A DNA stretch of 64,000 nucleotides from Lysobacterales bacterium (GTDB taxonomy: Bacteria > Pseudomonadota > Gammaproteobacteria > Xanthomonadales > Xanthomonadaceae), in assembly GCA_016718605.1 (NCBI GenBank), contig JADKCY010000002.1, positions 744,001 through 808,000 on the forward strand, read 5' to 3'. Under the pieces are notes generated by a model. The model saw nothing but the letters and a program-made list of their open reading frames with translations. It was not told where the DNA came from and made no database searches. A program made the translations under genes and the position numbers. Shown one piece after another: positions 9,558-18,433 of the stretch. Every line of letters begins with the position of its first letter. The first letter of the stretch is position 1.

Positions 9558-9929
9558 TTACTTGAGCTCGACCTTGGCGCCGGCGTCTTCGAGTTCCTTC
9601 TTGAACTTGGCAGCGTCTTCCTTGCTGACCGCTTCTTTAACGACAGCAGGCGCGCTTTCGACCAAGTCCTTGGCTTCTTTCAGGCCGAGACCGGTAATTG
9701 CACGCACAGCCTTAATCGCATTGACCTTGTTTGCACCGGCATCAGCCAAGATGACGTTGAACTCGGTCTGCTCTTCCACCACTGCAGCTGCGGCCGGACC
9801 AGCGGCAACCATGACAGGGGCGGCAGCAGTCACACCAAACTTTTCTTCAATTGCCTTGACCAGCTCCATGACTTCGAGCAGGGACTTGGCAGCAACCGCT
9901 TCGACGATTTGTTCGTTCGACAGGGACAT
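9558..9929 (-). CDS. rplL: 50S ribosomal protein L7/L12
   Basis: L7/L12 forms the flexible stalk of the 50S subunit and recruits translational GTPases. The chosen start gives MSLSNEQIVEAVAAKSLLEV, 123 residues, the usual size. A longer frame begins 21 codons earlier, but AGAGG just before the 9929 ATG and homology of the N-terminus support the internal start. The Ala/Val-rich hinge and the C-terminal domain with EKTEFNVIL-like and IKAVRAITGLGLKEAKDLV segments are present. It follows rplJ after 59 bases. Confidence 0.97.
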   Translation of the reverse strand: MSLSNEQIVEAVAAKSLLEVMELVKAIEEKFGVTAAAPVMVAAGPAAAAVVEEQTEFNVILADAGANKVNAIKAVRAITGLGLKEAKDLVESAPAVVKEAVSKEDAAKFKKELEDAGAKVELK

Positions 9930-9988
9930 TGTATTTACCTCTGGAAATTGATCTAAAACGGGAATCGCGCTTGGTTCGACGGACGAAC

Positions 9989-10522
9989 TCAAGCCGTTTC
10001 GGTCTGTTCAGCTTCAACCGCAGGTGCTTCACCACCGCCCTGCTGATCCGCAACCGCCTTGACGACGCGTGCGAACATGCTGGCGGGTTCGGCCAACACG
10101 CGAGCCAACATGCCCAAGGCCTGTTCGAGTGTCGGCAACGAGGCCAGCACTTCCACATGCGACGCCGGCAGAAGCTTCCCACCGACAGAGACGACCATCG
10201 GCTTCAGCTTGTCGTTACCTTTGGAAAATTCCTTAATCAAGCGCCCGGCAGCACCGGGCTCTTCCATCGAGAACGCATACAGCAGCGGACCAACCAAGAC
10301 GTCTTGGACGCATTCATAGTCAGTGCCTGCCACGGCGCGGGATGCCAAAGTATTCTTGACAACTTTCAAGAACACTCCAGTCTCGCGTGCCTTCTTGCGC
10401 ATCGCGGTCATCTGCGAAACCGTGATGCCAGCGTACTCGGCGGCGATCAAGGAGTGAGCCTTGGCAGCAACTTCAGCCAGCTCTGCGACTACTTCTTTCT
10501 TTTGCGACAGATTGAGAGCCAT
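9989..10522 (-). CDS. rplJ: 50S ribosomal protein L10
   Basis: L10 anchors L7/L12 dimers to the ribosome at the stalk base. The product is 177 residues starting MALNLSQKKEVVAELAEVAA. The start at 10522 is preceded by GGAGG, which makes it better than the frame that begins ten codons earlier. The C-terminal part has the long helix that binds L7/L12 and ends in an acidic tail. It is expected to be autoregulated through its mRNA leader, the roughly 294-base untranslated stretch before it. Confidence 0.96.
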   Translation of the reverse strand: MALNLSQKKEVVAELAEVAAKAHSLIAAEYAGITVSQMTAMRKKARETGVFLKVVKNTLASRAVAGTDYECVQDVLVGPLLYAFSMEEPGAAGRLIKEFSKGNDKLKPMVVSVGGKLLPASHVEVLASLPTLEQALGMLARVLAEPASMFARVVKAVADQQGGGEAPAVEAEQTETA

Positions 10523-10816
10523 TGCACTCCTCCATAAAAACCCCGCGCGCAACTCCTGTCACTTGCGGTCCTGAGCGATGCAAATCCATGTGCATCGGGG
10601 ATGGAAGCATCCCGGTGGTGGCCGCTCCAGACCGGACGAGCCGCTTGCTCGTCGCAACATTCCAGAAAGGCATCACCATCTGCGCAGGCACGAACCGCGA
10701 ATGAAGTTCGAATTAAGAAGCACGCCAACCCTTGCGCATGCCTCACCTGCGGTCTTTGACGGCGGCCGATGACTCGGCAGCCTTCAAATTTTGCCCGCCA
10801 GAGCGGACGTGATTCA
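10523..10816 (-). ncRNA. rplJL mRNA leader, probable L10-binding autoregulatory region
   Basis: This 294-base stretch between rplA and rplJ has no convincing gene. In other bacteria the equivalent region folds into the L10(L12)4-binding leader that shuts down rplJL translation. A clear stem is visible at 10635-10653 (7-bp arms GACGAGC and GCTCGTC with a 5-base loop), and a second, weaker GGGATG/CATCCC hairpin lies closer to rplJ. The L10-binding kink-turn could not be assigned by eye. Confidence 0.5.
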
Positions 10817-11521
10817 TTACATCTTGAGTGACAAACTCGACTGGTCCAGCGTGATTCCGATACCCATCGTGGTGGACAAGGAGATCTTCTGGAGATAATG
10901 GCCCTTCGAAGACGCAGGCTTGGCCTTGATCAGGTCTGCCAACAGCGCATGCAAATTGCCCTTCAACGCCTCCGCATCAAAGCTGGCCTTTCCAATCGTG
11001 CAGTGAATGATACCGGCCTTGTCGGTGCGATAACGCACCTGACCCGCCTTGGCATTGCGCACGGCTTCCGCCGGATTGGCAGACACGGTTCCAACCTTCG
11101 GGTTTGGCATCAAGCCTCGTGGACCAAGAACCTGACCCAGCTTACCAACCACGCGCATGGCATCTGGCGTGGCAATCACCACGTCATAGTTCAGATCACC
11201 AGCCTGCATTTTGTCTGCGAGTTCATCCATACCGACTACTTCAGCACCGGCAGCTAGAGCCTCATCAGCTTTGGCACCCGCGGGGCAGAACACCGCTACG
11301 CGAACCGACTTACCCGTACCGGCGGGCAACACTGTCGAGCCACGAACCTGCTGATCCGACTTGCGTGCATCCACGCCGAGTCGCACGGCGACATCGACCG
11401 ATTCCACAAACTTGATTTTGCTGTTGTCTTTCAAAATACGCAGCGCATCGTCGACGGCGTAAGTTTTGCCGGGTTGGACCAGCGCAGACAATGCCTTAAA
11501 ACGCTTGCTCATCTTTGCCAT
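10817..11521 (-). CDS. rplA: 50S ribosomal protein L1
   Basis: L1 binds 23S rRNA at the mobile L1 stalk and in many bacteria represses its own operon by binding the rplK leader. The product is 234 residues beginning MAKMSKRFKALSALV. The ATG at 11521 follows a GGAGGG sequence that overlaps the end of rplK. Core motifs such as FVESVDVAVRLGVDARKSDQ and LGPRGLMPNPKVGTV are intact. It lies 2 bases downstream of rplK, so the two are certainly translated from one message. Confidence 0.97.
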   Translation of the reverse strand: MAKMSKRFKALSALVQPGKTYAVDDALRILKDNSKIKFVESVDVAVRLGVDARKSDQQVRGSTVLPAGTGKSVRVAVFCPAGAKADEALAAGAEVVGMDELADKMQAGDLNYDVVIATPDAMRVVGKLGQVLGPRGLMPNPKVGTVSANPAEAVRNAKAGQVRYRTDKAGIIHCTIGKASFDAEALKGNLHALLADLIKAKPASSKGHYLQKISLSTTMGIGITLDQSSLSLKM

Positions 11522-11523
11522 GA

Positions 11524-11952
11524 TCAACCCTCCACCACCAAACCCATGCTGCGGGCGGAGCCCGCAATCGTACGAACCGCAGCGTCCATATCGGCCGCCG
11601 TCAAGTCGCCCTGTTTGGCCTTGACGATATCCTCAATCTGCGCGCGAGTGACCTTACCGACCTTGTCTGTGTTCGGGCGCTTGCTACCCGACGAAATCCC
11701 GGCAGCCTTCTTCAGCAGAACAGTCGCGGGCGTACTCTTGATGATGAAAGTAAACGTGCGATCCGAATAGGCGGTAATGATCACCGGCGTTGGCAAACCG
11801 GGTTCAAGTTTCTGGGTCGCAGCATTGAACTGCTTGCAGAACTCCATGATGTTCAAGCCGCGCTGACCAAGCGCTGGCCCCACGGGCGGGCTAGGATTGG
11901 CTTGACCAGCCTTGACCTGCAATTTTACATAGCCGACAACTTTCTTTGCCAT
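11524..11952 (-). CDS. rplK: 50S ribosomal protein L11
   Basis: L11 binds the GTPase-associated centre of 23S rRNA and is needed for RelA activation. The protein is 142 residues, the usual size, starting MAKKVVGYVKLQVKAGQA. It carries the PSPPVGPALGQRGLNIMEFC motif of the thiopeptide-binding N-domain and the RNA-binding C-domain ending IAGSARSMGLVVEG. It follows nusG after 119 bases and opens the rplKAJL group. Confidence 0.97.
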   Translation of the reverse strand: MAKKVVGYVKLQVKAGQANPSPPVGPALGQRGLNIMEFCKQFNAATQKLEPGLPTPVIITAYSDRTFTFIIKSTPATVLLKKAAGISSGSKRPNTDKVGKVTRAQIEDIVKAKQGDLTAADMDAAVRTIAGSARSMGLVVEG

Positions 11953-12071
11953 GACGTTCTCCGGGTGCAAACGCCTGTTTTGCAGGCTCCCCATCGCCCC
12001 GAAAAAACGACGCGTTTCGGGTTCGCGTATTTCAAACCAGCATGGGTGCGACTAACGCGCAACCAACGACT

Positions 12072-12632
12072 CTAAGCCTTCTCAACCTGAGTGAAATCCA
12101 ACTCAACGGGCGTGGATCGTCCAAAAATGAGCACAGCAACCCGCAAACGACTTTTGTCGTAATTGACCTCTTCAACCGTTCCGTTGAAATCATTGAACGG
12201 ACCGTCAACAACGCGCACGAGCTCACCTGGCTCAAACATGATCTTGGGACGCGGCTTCTCAACCCCGTCCTGCACACGCTGAAGGATACGATCAGCCTCC
12301 GAGTCTTTGATTGGAAGTGGCTTGTCTGCGGTGCCGCCAATAAACCCAAGTACTTTGGGGGTGGTCTTCACCAAGTGCCAACTGTCGTCATCAATGCGCA
12401 AATTTCCGCCGTCGCCCTGCGTCTCAATTTGAACAAGCACATAGCCAGGGAAAAACTTGCGTTCACTCTTGCGCTTCTGCCCACCGCGCATCTCGAGAAT
12501 TTCTTCGGTGGGAACCAGCACGTCACCAAAGCGATCCTGCATGGAATCTCGTGCAATCCGCTCCACCAAAGCCCTTTTGACTTGGTGCTCGAATCCCGAA
12601 TAGGCCTGAACTACGAACCAGCGCTTTGCCAT
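12072..12632 (-). CDS. nusG: Transcription termination/antitermination protein NusG
   Basis: NusG binds the RNA polymerase clamp and couples it to Rho or to the ribosome. The product has 186 residues. The start MAKRWFVVQAYSGFE at 12632 is preferred over an upstream frame because NusG proteins begin there. The NGN domain occupies roughly residues 1-120, and the KOW motif is visible in FEPGELVRVVDGPFNDFNG near the C-terminus. It is 7 bases downstream of secE, the conserved arrangement. Confidence 0.97.
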   Translation of the reverse strand: MAKRWFVVQAYSGFEHQVKRALVERIARDSMQDRFGDVLVPTEEILEMRGGQKRKSERKFFPGYVLVQIETQGDGGNLRIDDDSWHLVKTTPKVLGFIGGTADKPLPIKDSEADRILQRVQDGVEKPRPKIMFEPGELVRVVDGPFNDFNGTVEEVNYDKSRLRVAVLIFGRSTPVELDFTQVEKA

Positions 12633-12639
12633 CTTTTGC

Positions 12640-13017
12640 TCAAGCCCCCAAAAGGAATCGGACACCTGAGGAAATCAGGAAGTCCATCAAGCCAAGCAAC
12701 AGGCTGATGATGACAACCACCACCAGGATAATCAGCGTCGTACGTTGCGTCTCTTCACGAGTTGGCCAAACTACTTTGCGAATTTCAAACCGCGACTCAG
12801 CGAAGAACTCCCGCGTGTCTCGTCCTTTCGACGTCAGCAAGAAAACACCCGCCGCCAACGCCAACGAAACCAACAAACCGACCACACGAAGCGGCGTGGC
12901 CAAGTTGGTAAGCAGGTAGTACCCGAGCAGACCAGCCACCACCAATCCTGCAGCGAGGACGTACTTAAAGACGTCAAATGCTGCGGAGGGAGACTGAGAC
13001 TCAACCTTGGTATTCAT
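12640..13017 (-). CDS. secE: Preprotein translocase subunit SecE
   Basis: SecE clamps the SecY channel in the inner membrane. The 125-residue protein has three predicted membrane segments (about 17-37, 42-62 and 94-115), the long three-helix form seen in Gammaproteobacteria. The amphipathic SecE signature RFEIRKVVWPTREETQRTT precedes the last helix. It follows tRNA-Trp by 15 bases and precedes nusG. Confidence 0.96.
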   Translation of the reverse strand: MNTKVESQSPSAAFDVFKYVLAAGLVVAGLLGYYLLTNLATPLRVVGLLVSLALAAGVFLLTSKGRDTREFFAESRFEIRKVVWPTREETQRTTLIILVVVVIISLLLGLMDFLISSGVRFLLGA

Positions 13018-13032
13018 TCACTTCTCGACTGA

Positions 13033-13108
<76 letters not shown>

Positions 13109-13144
13109 ACGGGAACCGGCACTCTTATAAGCCCGAAAATACCA

Positions 13145-13172
13145 ATGGCGAGTCTTTGTGCGGACTCGCCAT
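13145..13172 (-). terminator. Intrinsic terminator after tuf
   Basis: On the minus strand ATGGCGAGTC and GACTCGCCAT form a perfect 10-bp stem around an 8-base loop, followed by TGGTATTTT. It lies 38 bases after the tuf stop and upstream of tRNA-Trp. It is a reasonable partial terminator that would uncouple the very highly expressed tuf from tRNA-Trp-secE-nusG. Confidence 0.6.
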
Positions 13173-13209
13173 CAGCCAATCTGACGCCCTCAGAGGCGCC
13201 CACTTACAC

Positions 13210-14400
13210 TTACTGAACAACCTTTGCCACGACGCCAGCGCCAACGGTGCGACCACCTTCGCGAATCGCGAAACGAAGACCCTCTTCCATCGCGATCGGC
13301 GCAATCAACGTCACCACCATCTTTACGTTGTCGCCAGGCATCACCATCTCAACACCTTCAGGCAGCTCACAAGCGCCCGTCACGTCCGTCGTTCGGAAAT
13401 AAAACTGCGGACGATAGCCCTTGAAGAACGGCGTGTGACGGCCACCTTCATCTTTCGACAACACATACACTTCCGCTTCAAACTTCGTGTGCGGGGTGAT
13501 CGTGCCAGGCTTCGACAGCACCTGACCACGCTCAACGTCGTCACGCTTCGTTCCGCGCAACAACAGCCCAGCATTATCACCCGCCTGACCCTGATCCAGC
13601 AACTTGCGGAACATCTCCACACCCGTCACCGTCGTCTTCACGGTCGGACGGATGCCAACAATCTCCACTTCCTCGCCTACCTTGATCACGCCGCGCTCAA
13701 TACGCCCAGTCACCACCGTGCCGCGACCCGAGATCGAAAACACGTCTTCCACCGGCATCAAGAACGCCTTGTCCACGTCACGCTGCGGCTCCGGAATCCA
13801 CGAGTCCAGCGCTTCCACCAACTTCAGAATCGACGGCACGCCAATCGGACTCTGATCACCTTCCAGCGCCGATCGCGCAGAACCCGTGATGATCGGGGTG
13901 TCGTCGCCTGGGAACTCATACTTGCTCAGCAGCTCGCGGACTTCCATCTCCACCAGCTCCAACAACTCGGCGTCGTCCACCAAGTCCGCCTTGTTCAGGT
14001 AAACCACGATGTAGGGCACGCCAACCTGACGCGCCAACAAGATGTGTTCACGCGTCTGCGGCATCGGGCCGTCAGCGGCCGAGCACACCAGAATCGCGCC
14101 GTCCATCTGCGCCGCACCCGTAATCATGTTCTTGACGTAGTCCGCATGACCAGGGCAGTCCACGTGCGCGTAATGACGCGACGGGCTTTCGTATTCGACG
14201 TGCGCCGTCGAAATCGTAATGCCGCGCGCCTTCTCTTCCGGCGCCGCATCAATCTGGTCGTATGCCTTGAATTCACCACCAAAACGCTCCGCGCCAATCT
14301 TCGTCAGCGCCGCCGTCAGAGTGGTCTTGCCGTGGTCAACGTGACCAATCGTGCCTACGTTCACGTGCGGCTTGGTGCGTTCAAATTTGCTCTTGGCCAT
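13210..14400 (-). CDS. tuf: Elongation factor Tu
   Basis: EF-Tu delivers aminoacyl-tRNA to the ribosomal A site. The product has 396 residues, the standard length. The GTPase motifs are intact: GHVDHGKT near residue 19 (P-loop), DCPGHADYVKNM (G3), NKADLVD (G4) and a SAR motif (G5). It begins MAKSKFERTKPHVNVG. It sits immediately downstream of tRNA-Tyr, tRNA-Gly and tRNA-Thr and is probably cotranscribed with them from the promoter at 14768-14795. This is the tufB position of enteric bacteria; a second copy would be expected next to fusA outside the window. Confidence 0.98.
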   Translation of the reverse strand: MAKSKFERTKPHVNVGTIGHVDHGKTTLTAALTKIGAERFGGEFKAYDQIDAAPEEKARGITISTAHVEYESPSRHYAHVDCPGHADYVKNMITGAAQMDGAILVCSAADGPMPQTREHILLARQVGVPYIVVYLNKADLVDDAELLELVEMEVRELLSKYEFPGDDTPIITGSARSALEGDQSPIGVPSILKLVEALDSWIPEPQRDVDKAFLMPVEDVFSISGRGTVVTGRIERGVIKVGEEVEIVGIRPTVKTTVTGVEMFRKLLDQGQAGDNAGLLLRGTKRDDVERGQVLSKPGTITPHTKFEAEVYVLSKDEGGRHTPFFKGYRPQFYFRTTDVTGACELPEGVEMVMPGDNVKMVVTLIAPIAMEEGLRFAIREGGRTVGAGVVAKVVQ

Positions 14401-14458
14401 GATCGTGCTTGTCCGAAAGAACCTTGAAGAAATGGGTTTTGGGTGGGTAAAAAATGCG

Positions 14459-14534
<76 letters not shown>

Positions 14535-14563
14535 GATACAAAAACTGCCAGCCATCGACGCAT

Positions 14564-14637
14564 TGGAGCGGGAGACGGGAATCGAACCCGCACCATCAGC
14601 TTGGAAGGCTGAGGTTCTACCGTTGAACTACTCCCGC
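14564..14637 (-). tRNA. tRNA-Gly (anticodon TCC)
   Basis: A 74-base tRNA with encoded CCA. The acceptor stem is GCGGGAG/CTCCCGC, and the anticodon stem TCAGC/GCTGA encloses CTTCCAA, giving anticodon TCC. It is the middle member of the Tyr-Gly-Thr cluster. Confidence 0.98.
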
Positions 14638-14666
14638 GCGTCAAACCAGTGACAGCATGAAGCATG

Positions 14667-14752
14667 TGGTGGAGGGAGGTGGATTCGAACCACCGAAGGC
14701 GTAAGCCAGCAGATTTACAGTCTGCCCCCGTTGGCCGCTTGGGTATCCCTCC
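14667..14752 (-). tRNA. tRNA-Tyr (anticodon GTA)
   Basis: An 86-base class II tRNA with a long variable arm and encoded CCA. The acceptor stem is GGAGGGA/TCCCTCC, and the anticodon stem GCAGA/TCTGC encloses CTGTAAA, giving anticodon GTA. It is the first gene of the tRNA-tuf transcript, 15 bases from the -10 box. Confidence 0.98.
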
Positions 14753-14767
14753 AACGCAGAGCCCCAC

Positions 14768-14795
14768 ATTTTAGCCCATCACCGCAGCCTGTCAA
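14768..14795 (-). promoter_or_regulatory. Strong promoter of the tRNA-Tyr-Gly-Thr-tuf operon
   Basis: On the minus strand a perfect -35 TTGACA (14795-14790) and TAAAAT (14773-14768) are separated by 16 bases. The following bases GTGGGGC form a GC-rich discriminator, a hallmark of promoters under stringent (ppGpp) control. The start would be near 14761, a few bases upstream of the mature tRNA-Tyr 5' end. Confidence 0.8.
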
Positions 14796-14840
14796 GCGAA
14801 GGAGGTCTGGATTCACATCCTTTCAAAGCACTTGCAGTGC

Positions 14841-15932
14841 TCAAACATTGAAGCGGAAATGCAAAATATCCCCTTCCTGAACCACGTATTCCTTGCCCTC
14901 AAGCCTCAGGCGGCCAGCCTCCTTCGCCCCCGCTTCGCCGCGATACTTGATGAAATCGTCATACGCAACGGTTTCAGCCCGGATGAAACCGCGTTCGAAA
15001 TCCGTGTGAATGACCGCCGCAGCTTGTGGCGCTGTTGCTCCGCGAAACACGGTCCAAGCACGAACCTCTTTTACTCCAGCCGTAAAATACGTCTGCAGAC
15101 CCAGCAACGTATAGCCTGCGCGGATGACGCGATTCAATCCAGGCTCATTCAAGCCCAAGTCCGCAAGGAACACGTCCCGATCAGCATCTTCGAGCTGAGA
15201 AAGCTCTTCCTCAATGGCGGCGCAAACCGGAACCACTTGGGCACCTTCCAATTCGGCCCGTCGACGAACAGCGTCAAGATGGGGATTGTCTTCAAAGCCG
15301 TCCTCACGCACGTTCGCAACGTACATCACTGGCTTGAGCGTCAGCAAAAACAGATCACGCAGCAAACCCCTTTGCTCCGCATCCAGACCCATGGCGCGAA
15401 CGGGCTTGCCTTGATTCAGCTGATCACGAACAGGCGCGAGAACATCGCGGCGAAGGATGGCGTCCTTATCACCCGTCTTGGCTGCACGCTCGAATCGATT
15501 TAGCGCCTTTTCAACCGACTCCAGGTCAGCCAGAGCAAGCTCGGTGTCGATCGTTTCTATATCGGCGATCGGGTCGACTTTCCCAGCGACGTGAATAATG
15601 TCGGTGTGCTCAAAGCAACGCACTACATGCGCAATGGCATCGGTTTCACGAATGTTGGCAAGAAACTTGTTCCCCAACCCCTCACCCTTGCTTGCGCCAG
15701 CCACCAAACCCGCAATATCAACAAATTCAACAGCAGTCGGCACCACCCTCTGCGGCTTGATGATGTCCGCCAGCGCCCCTAACCGTGGGTCAGGCACAGG
15801 GACCACGCCAACGTTCGGATCGATGGTACAGAACGGAAAATTCGCAGCAGCGATCCCCGCCTTGGTCAAGGCATTGAACAAGGTGGATTTCCCCACGTTC
15901 GGCAAGCCGACAATGCCGCATTTGATGCCCAT
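14841..15932 (-). CDS. ychF: Redox-regulated ATPase YchF (OLA1 family)
   Basis: YchF is a universally conserved Obg-family P-loop protein that binds ATP rather than GTP and associates with ribosomes. The product has 363 residues from the ATG at 15932 (MGIKCGIVGLPNVGKS); an upstream in-frame start would add eight unconserved residues. The P-loop GLPNVGKST is at about 8-16, and the switch II region reads FVDIAGLVAGASKGEGLGN. The C-terminal TGS domain ends in a segment about being held by IKYRGEAGAKEAGRLRLEG. It is the last gene of the prs-rplY-pth-ychF run. Confidence 0.96.
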   Translation of the reverse strand: MGIKCGIVGLPNVGKSTLFNALTKAGIAAANFPFCTIDPNVGVVPVPDPRLGALADIIKPQRVVPTAVEFVDIAGLVAGASKGEGLGNKFLANIRETDAIAHVVRCFEHTDIIHVAGKVDPIADIETIDTELALADLESVEKALNRFERAAKTGDKDAILRRDVLAPVRDQLNQGKPVRAMGLDAEQRGLLRDLFLLTLKPVMYVANVREDGFEDNPHLDAVRRRAELEGAQVVPVCAAIEEELSQLEDADRDVFLADLGLNEPGLNRVIRAGYTLLGLQTYFTAGVKEVRAWTVFRGATAPQAAAVIHTDFERGFIRAETVAYDDFIKYRGEAGAKEAGRLRLEGKEYVVQEGDILHFRFNV

Positions 15933-15976
15933 GAAACTCCTCCCGTGCTGCGCCATCCTCAGGGGATGCGCGCAGG

Positions 15977-16555
15977 CTATTCTGCGGTGTGCAAACGCTT
16001 CATCGCCTCGCTGATCTCGCCAGCCAAAAGCAATGGAAGAACACTGAGACCTTTTTCGATCGCGCCGTCAATCAACGACTGATCCTGACGCGACGCGCGC
16101 CCTAGAACCCATGGCGTGACCAAGTCACGCTGCCCGGGGTGGCCAATGCCAATCCTCAGACGATGGAATTTCCCGTGACCGAGATGGCCCACAATGTCTC
16201 GGAGGCCATTTTGTCCTCCATGTCCGCCGTCGAACTTGAGGCGCGCGCTGCCCGCAGGCAAATCCAAGTCATCGTGACACACCAACGTTTCATCGGCAGG
16301 CACTTTCCAGTAGCGCAGCGCAGCTGCCACCGCAATTCCACTACGATTCATGAAAGTCGCCGGCTTCATCACCAACAGTTTGTGCGGGCCCAGCAAAATT
16401 TGCGCGGAAAGGGAATGCAACTTGGCATCCGAAGTAAACCGGTTACCGCAGGAGTCCACCAATCGCTCGACAAAGCGAAAACCCACGTTGTGGCGAGTCG
16501 CCTCGTACTCCACACCTGGATTCCCCAGCCCGACGATCAAGCGAATGCTTGCCAT
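15977..16555 (-). CDS. pth: Peptidyl-tRNA hydrolase
   Basis: Pth cleaves the ester bond of peptidyl-tRNAs that fall off the ribosome so that the tRNAs can be reused. The 192-residue product starts MASIRLIVGLGNPG. The catalytic His is in TRHNVGF, and the substrate-binding Asn residues are in GLGNPG, FMNRSG and GGQNGLRDI. The conserved Asp is in CHDDLDLP. It is located between rplY and ychF, a conserved gammaproteobacterial neighbourhood. Confidence 0.97.
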   Translation of the reverse strand: MASIRLIVGLGNPGVEYEATRHNVGFRFVERLVDSCGNRFTSDAKLHSLSAQILLGPHKLLVMKPATFMNRSGIAVAAALRYWKVPADETLVCHDDLDLPAGSARLKFDGGHGGQNGLRDIVGHLGHGKFHRLRIGIGHPGQRDLVTPWVLGRASRQDQSLIDGAIEKGLSVLPLLLAGEISEAMKRLHTAE

Positions 16556-16568
16556 GCAGCAGTGACGA

Positions 16569-16599
16569 CGGCCCTGCCGTCCAGATGACGACAGGGCCG
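16569..16599 (-). terminator. Stem-loop between rplY and pth
   Basis: CGGCCCTG and CAGGGCCG form an 8-bp GC-rich stem, with a partly paired apical part, 7 bases after the rplY stop. No U-run is obvious. It may attenuate transcription from rplY into pth or stabilise the upstream message. Confidence 0.4.
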
Positions 16600-16606
16600 A
16601 TCGACC

Positions 16607-17227
16607 TTACTTCTTCTCTGCTTCGCTGGCGCCTTCCGACGCCCCCGCCTTCGACATGCGCGCAATCACCACAGCATGATCATGCTCCTTGCCCAGCTTG
16701 AGCTCCGGGATCTCGACGCCATTCGGCAACCGCAGTTCGGACATGTGCAGCGTGTCGCCTTCCTTGAGCGCCGCGAGATCCACTTCGATGTGCTCAGGCA
16801 GGTTGCCCGGCAGACAGCTGACTTCGACTTCGTTGACTTCGTGGGTGATGACCACACCCGCAATCTTGCCCGCAGGCGACGTGTCCTGATTGATGAAATG
16901 CAAGGGTACGCGAACACGGATCAACTCGTCAGCAGATACGCGCAAAAAGTCGAGGTGCAGCACCAGAGGCTTGTAAGGGTGACGCTGCATATCGCGAAGG
17001 ATGACCTTCTGAATCGAGCCGTCAATATCCAGATCAAGGATCGAGGCATAGAACCACTCATGTTCCTGCGCCAGCCAGATCGTGTTGTGAAAAATGTCGA
17101 TGCTGACGGGGTCTGCGTGACCACCGTAAACGACAGCCGGCACCTGCCCCGTACGACGCAGGCGGCGGCTCGCACCTTTCCCCTCGTCCTTACGGATGTT
17201 TGCCTTGATGATATGTTGAGTTGCCAT
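16607..17227 (-). CDS. rplY: 50S ribosomal protein L25/general stress protein Ctc
   Basis: L25 binds 5S rRNA. This 206-residue form is the long Ctc type, with an N-terminal 5S-binding domain (about 1-95; the KDEGKGASRRLRRTGQVPAV segment is characteristic) followed by the TL5-type beta domain (HEVNEVEVSCLPGNLPEHIE). The tail from about residue 185 is short, charged and rich in Ala, Glu and Lys. It lies between prs and pth, as in many proteobacteria. Confidence 0.96.
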   Translation of the reverse strand: MATQHIIKANIRKDEGKGASRRLRRTGQVPAVVYGGHADPVSIDIFHNTIWLAQEHEWFYASILDLDIDGSIQKVILRDMQRHPYKPLVLHLDFLRVSADELIRVRVPLHFINQDTSPAGKIAGVVITHEVNEVEVSCLPGNLPEHIEVDLAALKEGDTLHMSELRLPNGVEIPELKLGKEHDHAVVIARMSKAGASEGASEAEKK

Positions 17228-17338
17228 GGTTGTTGCCTTTTGCTTGTGGTAAATGCCGCCTCGCGGCGGACTAAGCCCCTTGCCCGCGACCAGACAAGGG
17301 ATGAACCCGCCAAACGCGGGGAAATATGCAGACCGAAA

Positions 17339-18295
17339 TCAATCGACGTAAAGCGAACTTACCGACTCTCCGAAGGCGATTCTTCGAATTGTTTCGGCCA
17401 AAAGTTCCGCCACGCTGACCTGGCGGATCTTTCCGCAAGCCACCGCTGCGGCGGTCAGAGGTATCGTGTCGGTGACCACCAATTGATCCAAAGGTGAGTT
17501 GACCAGGTTGCTGATTGCAGGCCCGGACAAGACAGGATGCGTGCAATAGGCCAATACCTTATGCGCGCCCTGTTCCTTGAGTGCGACTGCCGCAGCGCAC
17601 AAGGTTCCTGCGGTATCCACAATGTCATCCACCAGCACACATGTCTTGCCGGACACATCACCGATGATGTTCATCACGGTAGACACATTGGCGCGCGGGC
17701 GGCGCTTGTCGATGATCGCCAGATCGGCATCGTCCAAACGCTTCGCAATCGCTCGGGCGCGCACCACACCACCCACATCGGGAGACACCACGATCAGGTT
17801 GTCCGTACCTTGCGTCCGCCACACGTCCGCCAGCAGCAGCGGCGACGCATAGACATTGTCCACTGGCATGTCGAAAAACCCTTGCACTTGGTCAGAGTGC
17901 AAATCCACTGTCAGGACGCGATCCGCACCGACCGCGGAGAACATCTTGGCGGCCACTTTTGCCGTGATCGGCACGCGCGCCGAGCGCGGACGACGATCCT
18001 GACGGGCGTAACCAAAGTAAGGTACAACCGCCGTAACGCTAGCCGCTGACGCACGCTTCAACGCGTCGATCAGTACCAGCAACTCCATGAAATGCTCGGC
18101 CGTTGGCGCGCACGTTGGCTGAATAACGAAAACCTCCTGACGACGGACGTTTTCCTCAATCTCTACTTGAACCTCACCATCTGAGAACGTGCCAACCAGC
18201 GCTTTACCCGGCCGCACACCCAACTCTCGGCAAACCGCCTGAGCCAGAGGTCGATTGGCATTGCCGGTGAATACCAGGATCCCATCCGTGTTCAC
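17339..18295 (-). CDS. prs: Ribose-phosphate pyrophosphokinase
   Basis: Prs makes PRPP from ribose 5-phosphate and ATP, feeding nucleotide, His and Trp synthesis. The product has 318 residues. It starts at a GTG (18295) with AGGTG upstream; an overlapping ATG is followed at once by a stop. The catalytic flexible loop lies around SPDVGGVVRARAIAKRL. The PRPP-binding loop is VLVDDIVDTAGTL, and YFGYARQDRRPRSARVPITA carries the ATP-binding residues. It follows tRNA-Gln and precedes rplY. Confidence 0.97.
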   Translation of the reverse strand: MNTDGILVFTGNANRPLAQAVCRELGVRPGKALVGTFSDGEVQVEIEENVRRQEVFVIQPTCAPTAEHFMELLVLIDALKRASAASVTAVVPYFGYARQDRRPRSARVPITAKVAAKMFSAVGADRVLTVDLHSDQVQGFFDMPVDNVYASPLLLADVWRTQGTDNLIVVSPDVGGVVRARAIAKRLDDADLAIIDKRRPRANVSTVMNIIGDVSGKTCVLVDDIVDTAGTLCAAAVALKEQGAHKVLAYCTHPVLSGPAISNLVNSPLDQLVVTDTIPLTAAAVACGKIRQVSVAELLAETIRRIAFGESVSSLYVD

Positions 18296-18433
18296 ATTGC
18301 ACCTGCACGCAGACCGCGAAACCGCGGTGATGTTCGAGGCCCGCCATGGACCCCACAGACCTCACCCCCGCACCACGCCGGAGTGACTTTGCCTTGCATT
18401 CACTGATCCACCCAACGGGCAAAACAGCAAAGG

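Noticed and set aside
9930..9992. Longer N-terminus of L7/L12
   Set aside because: The extra 21 residues are not found in the family, and a clear ribosome-binding site precedes the internal ATG.
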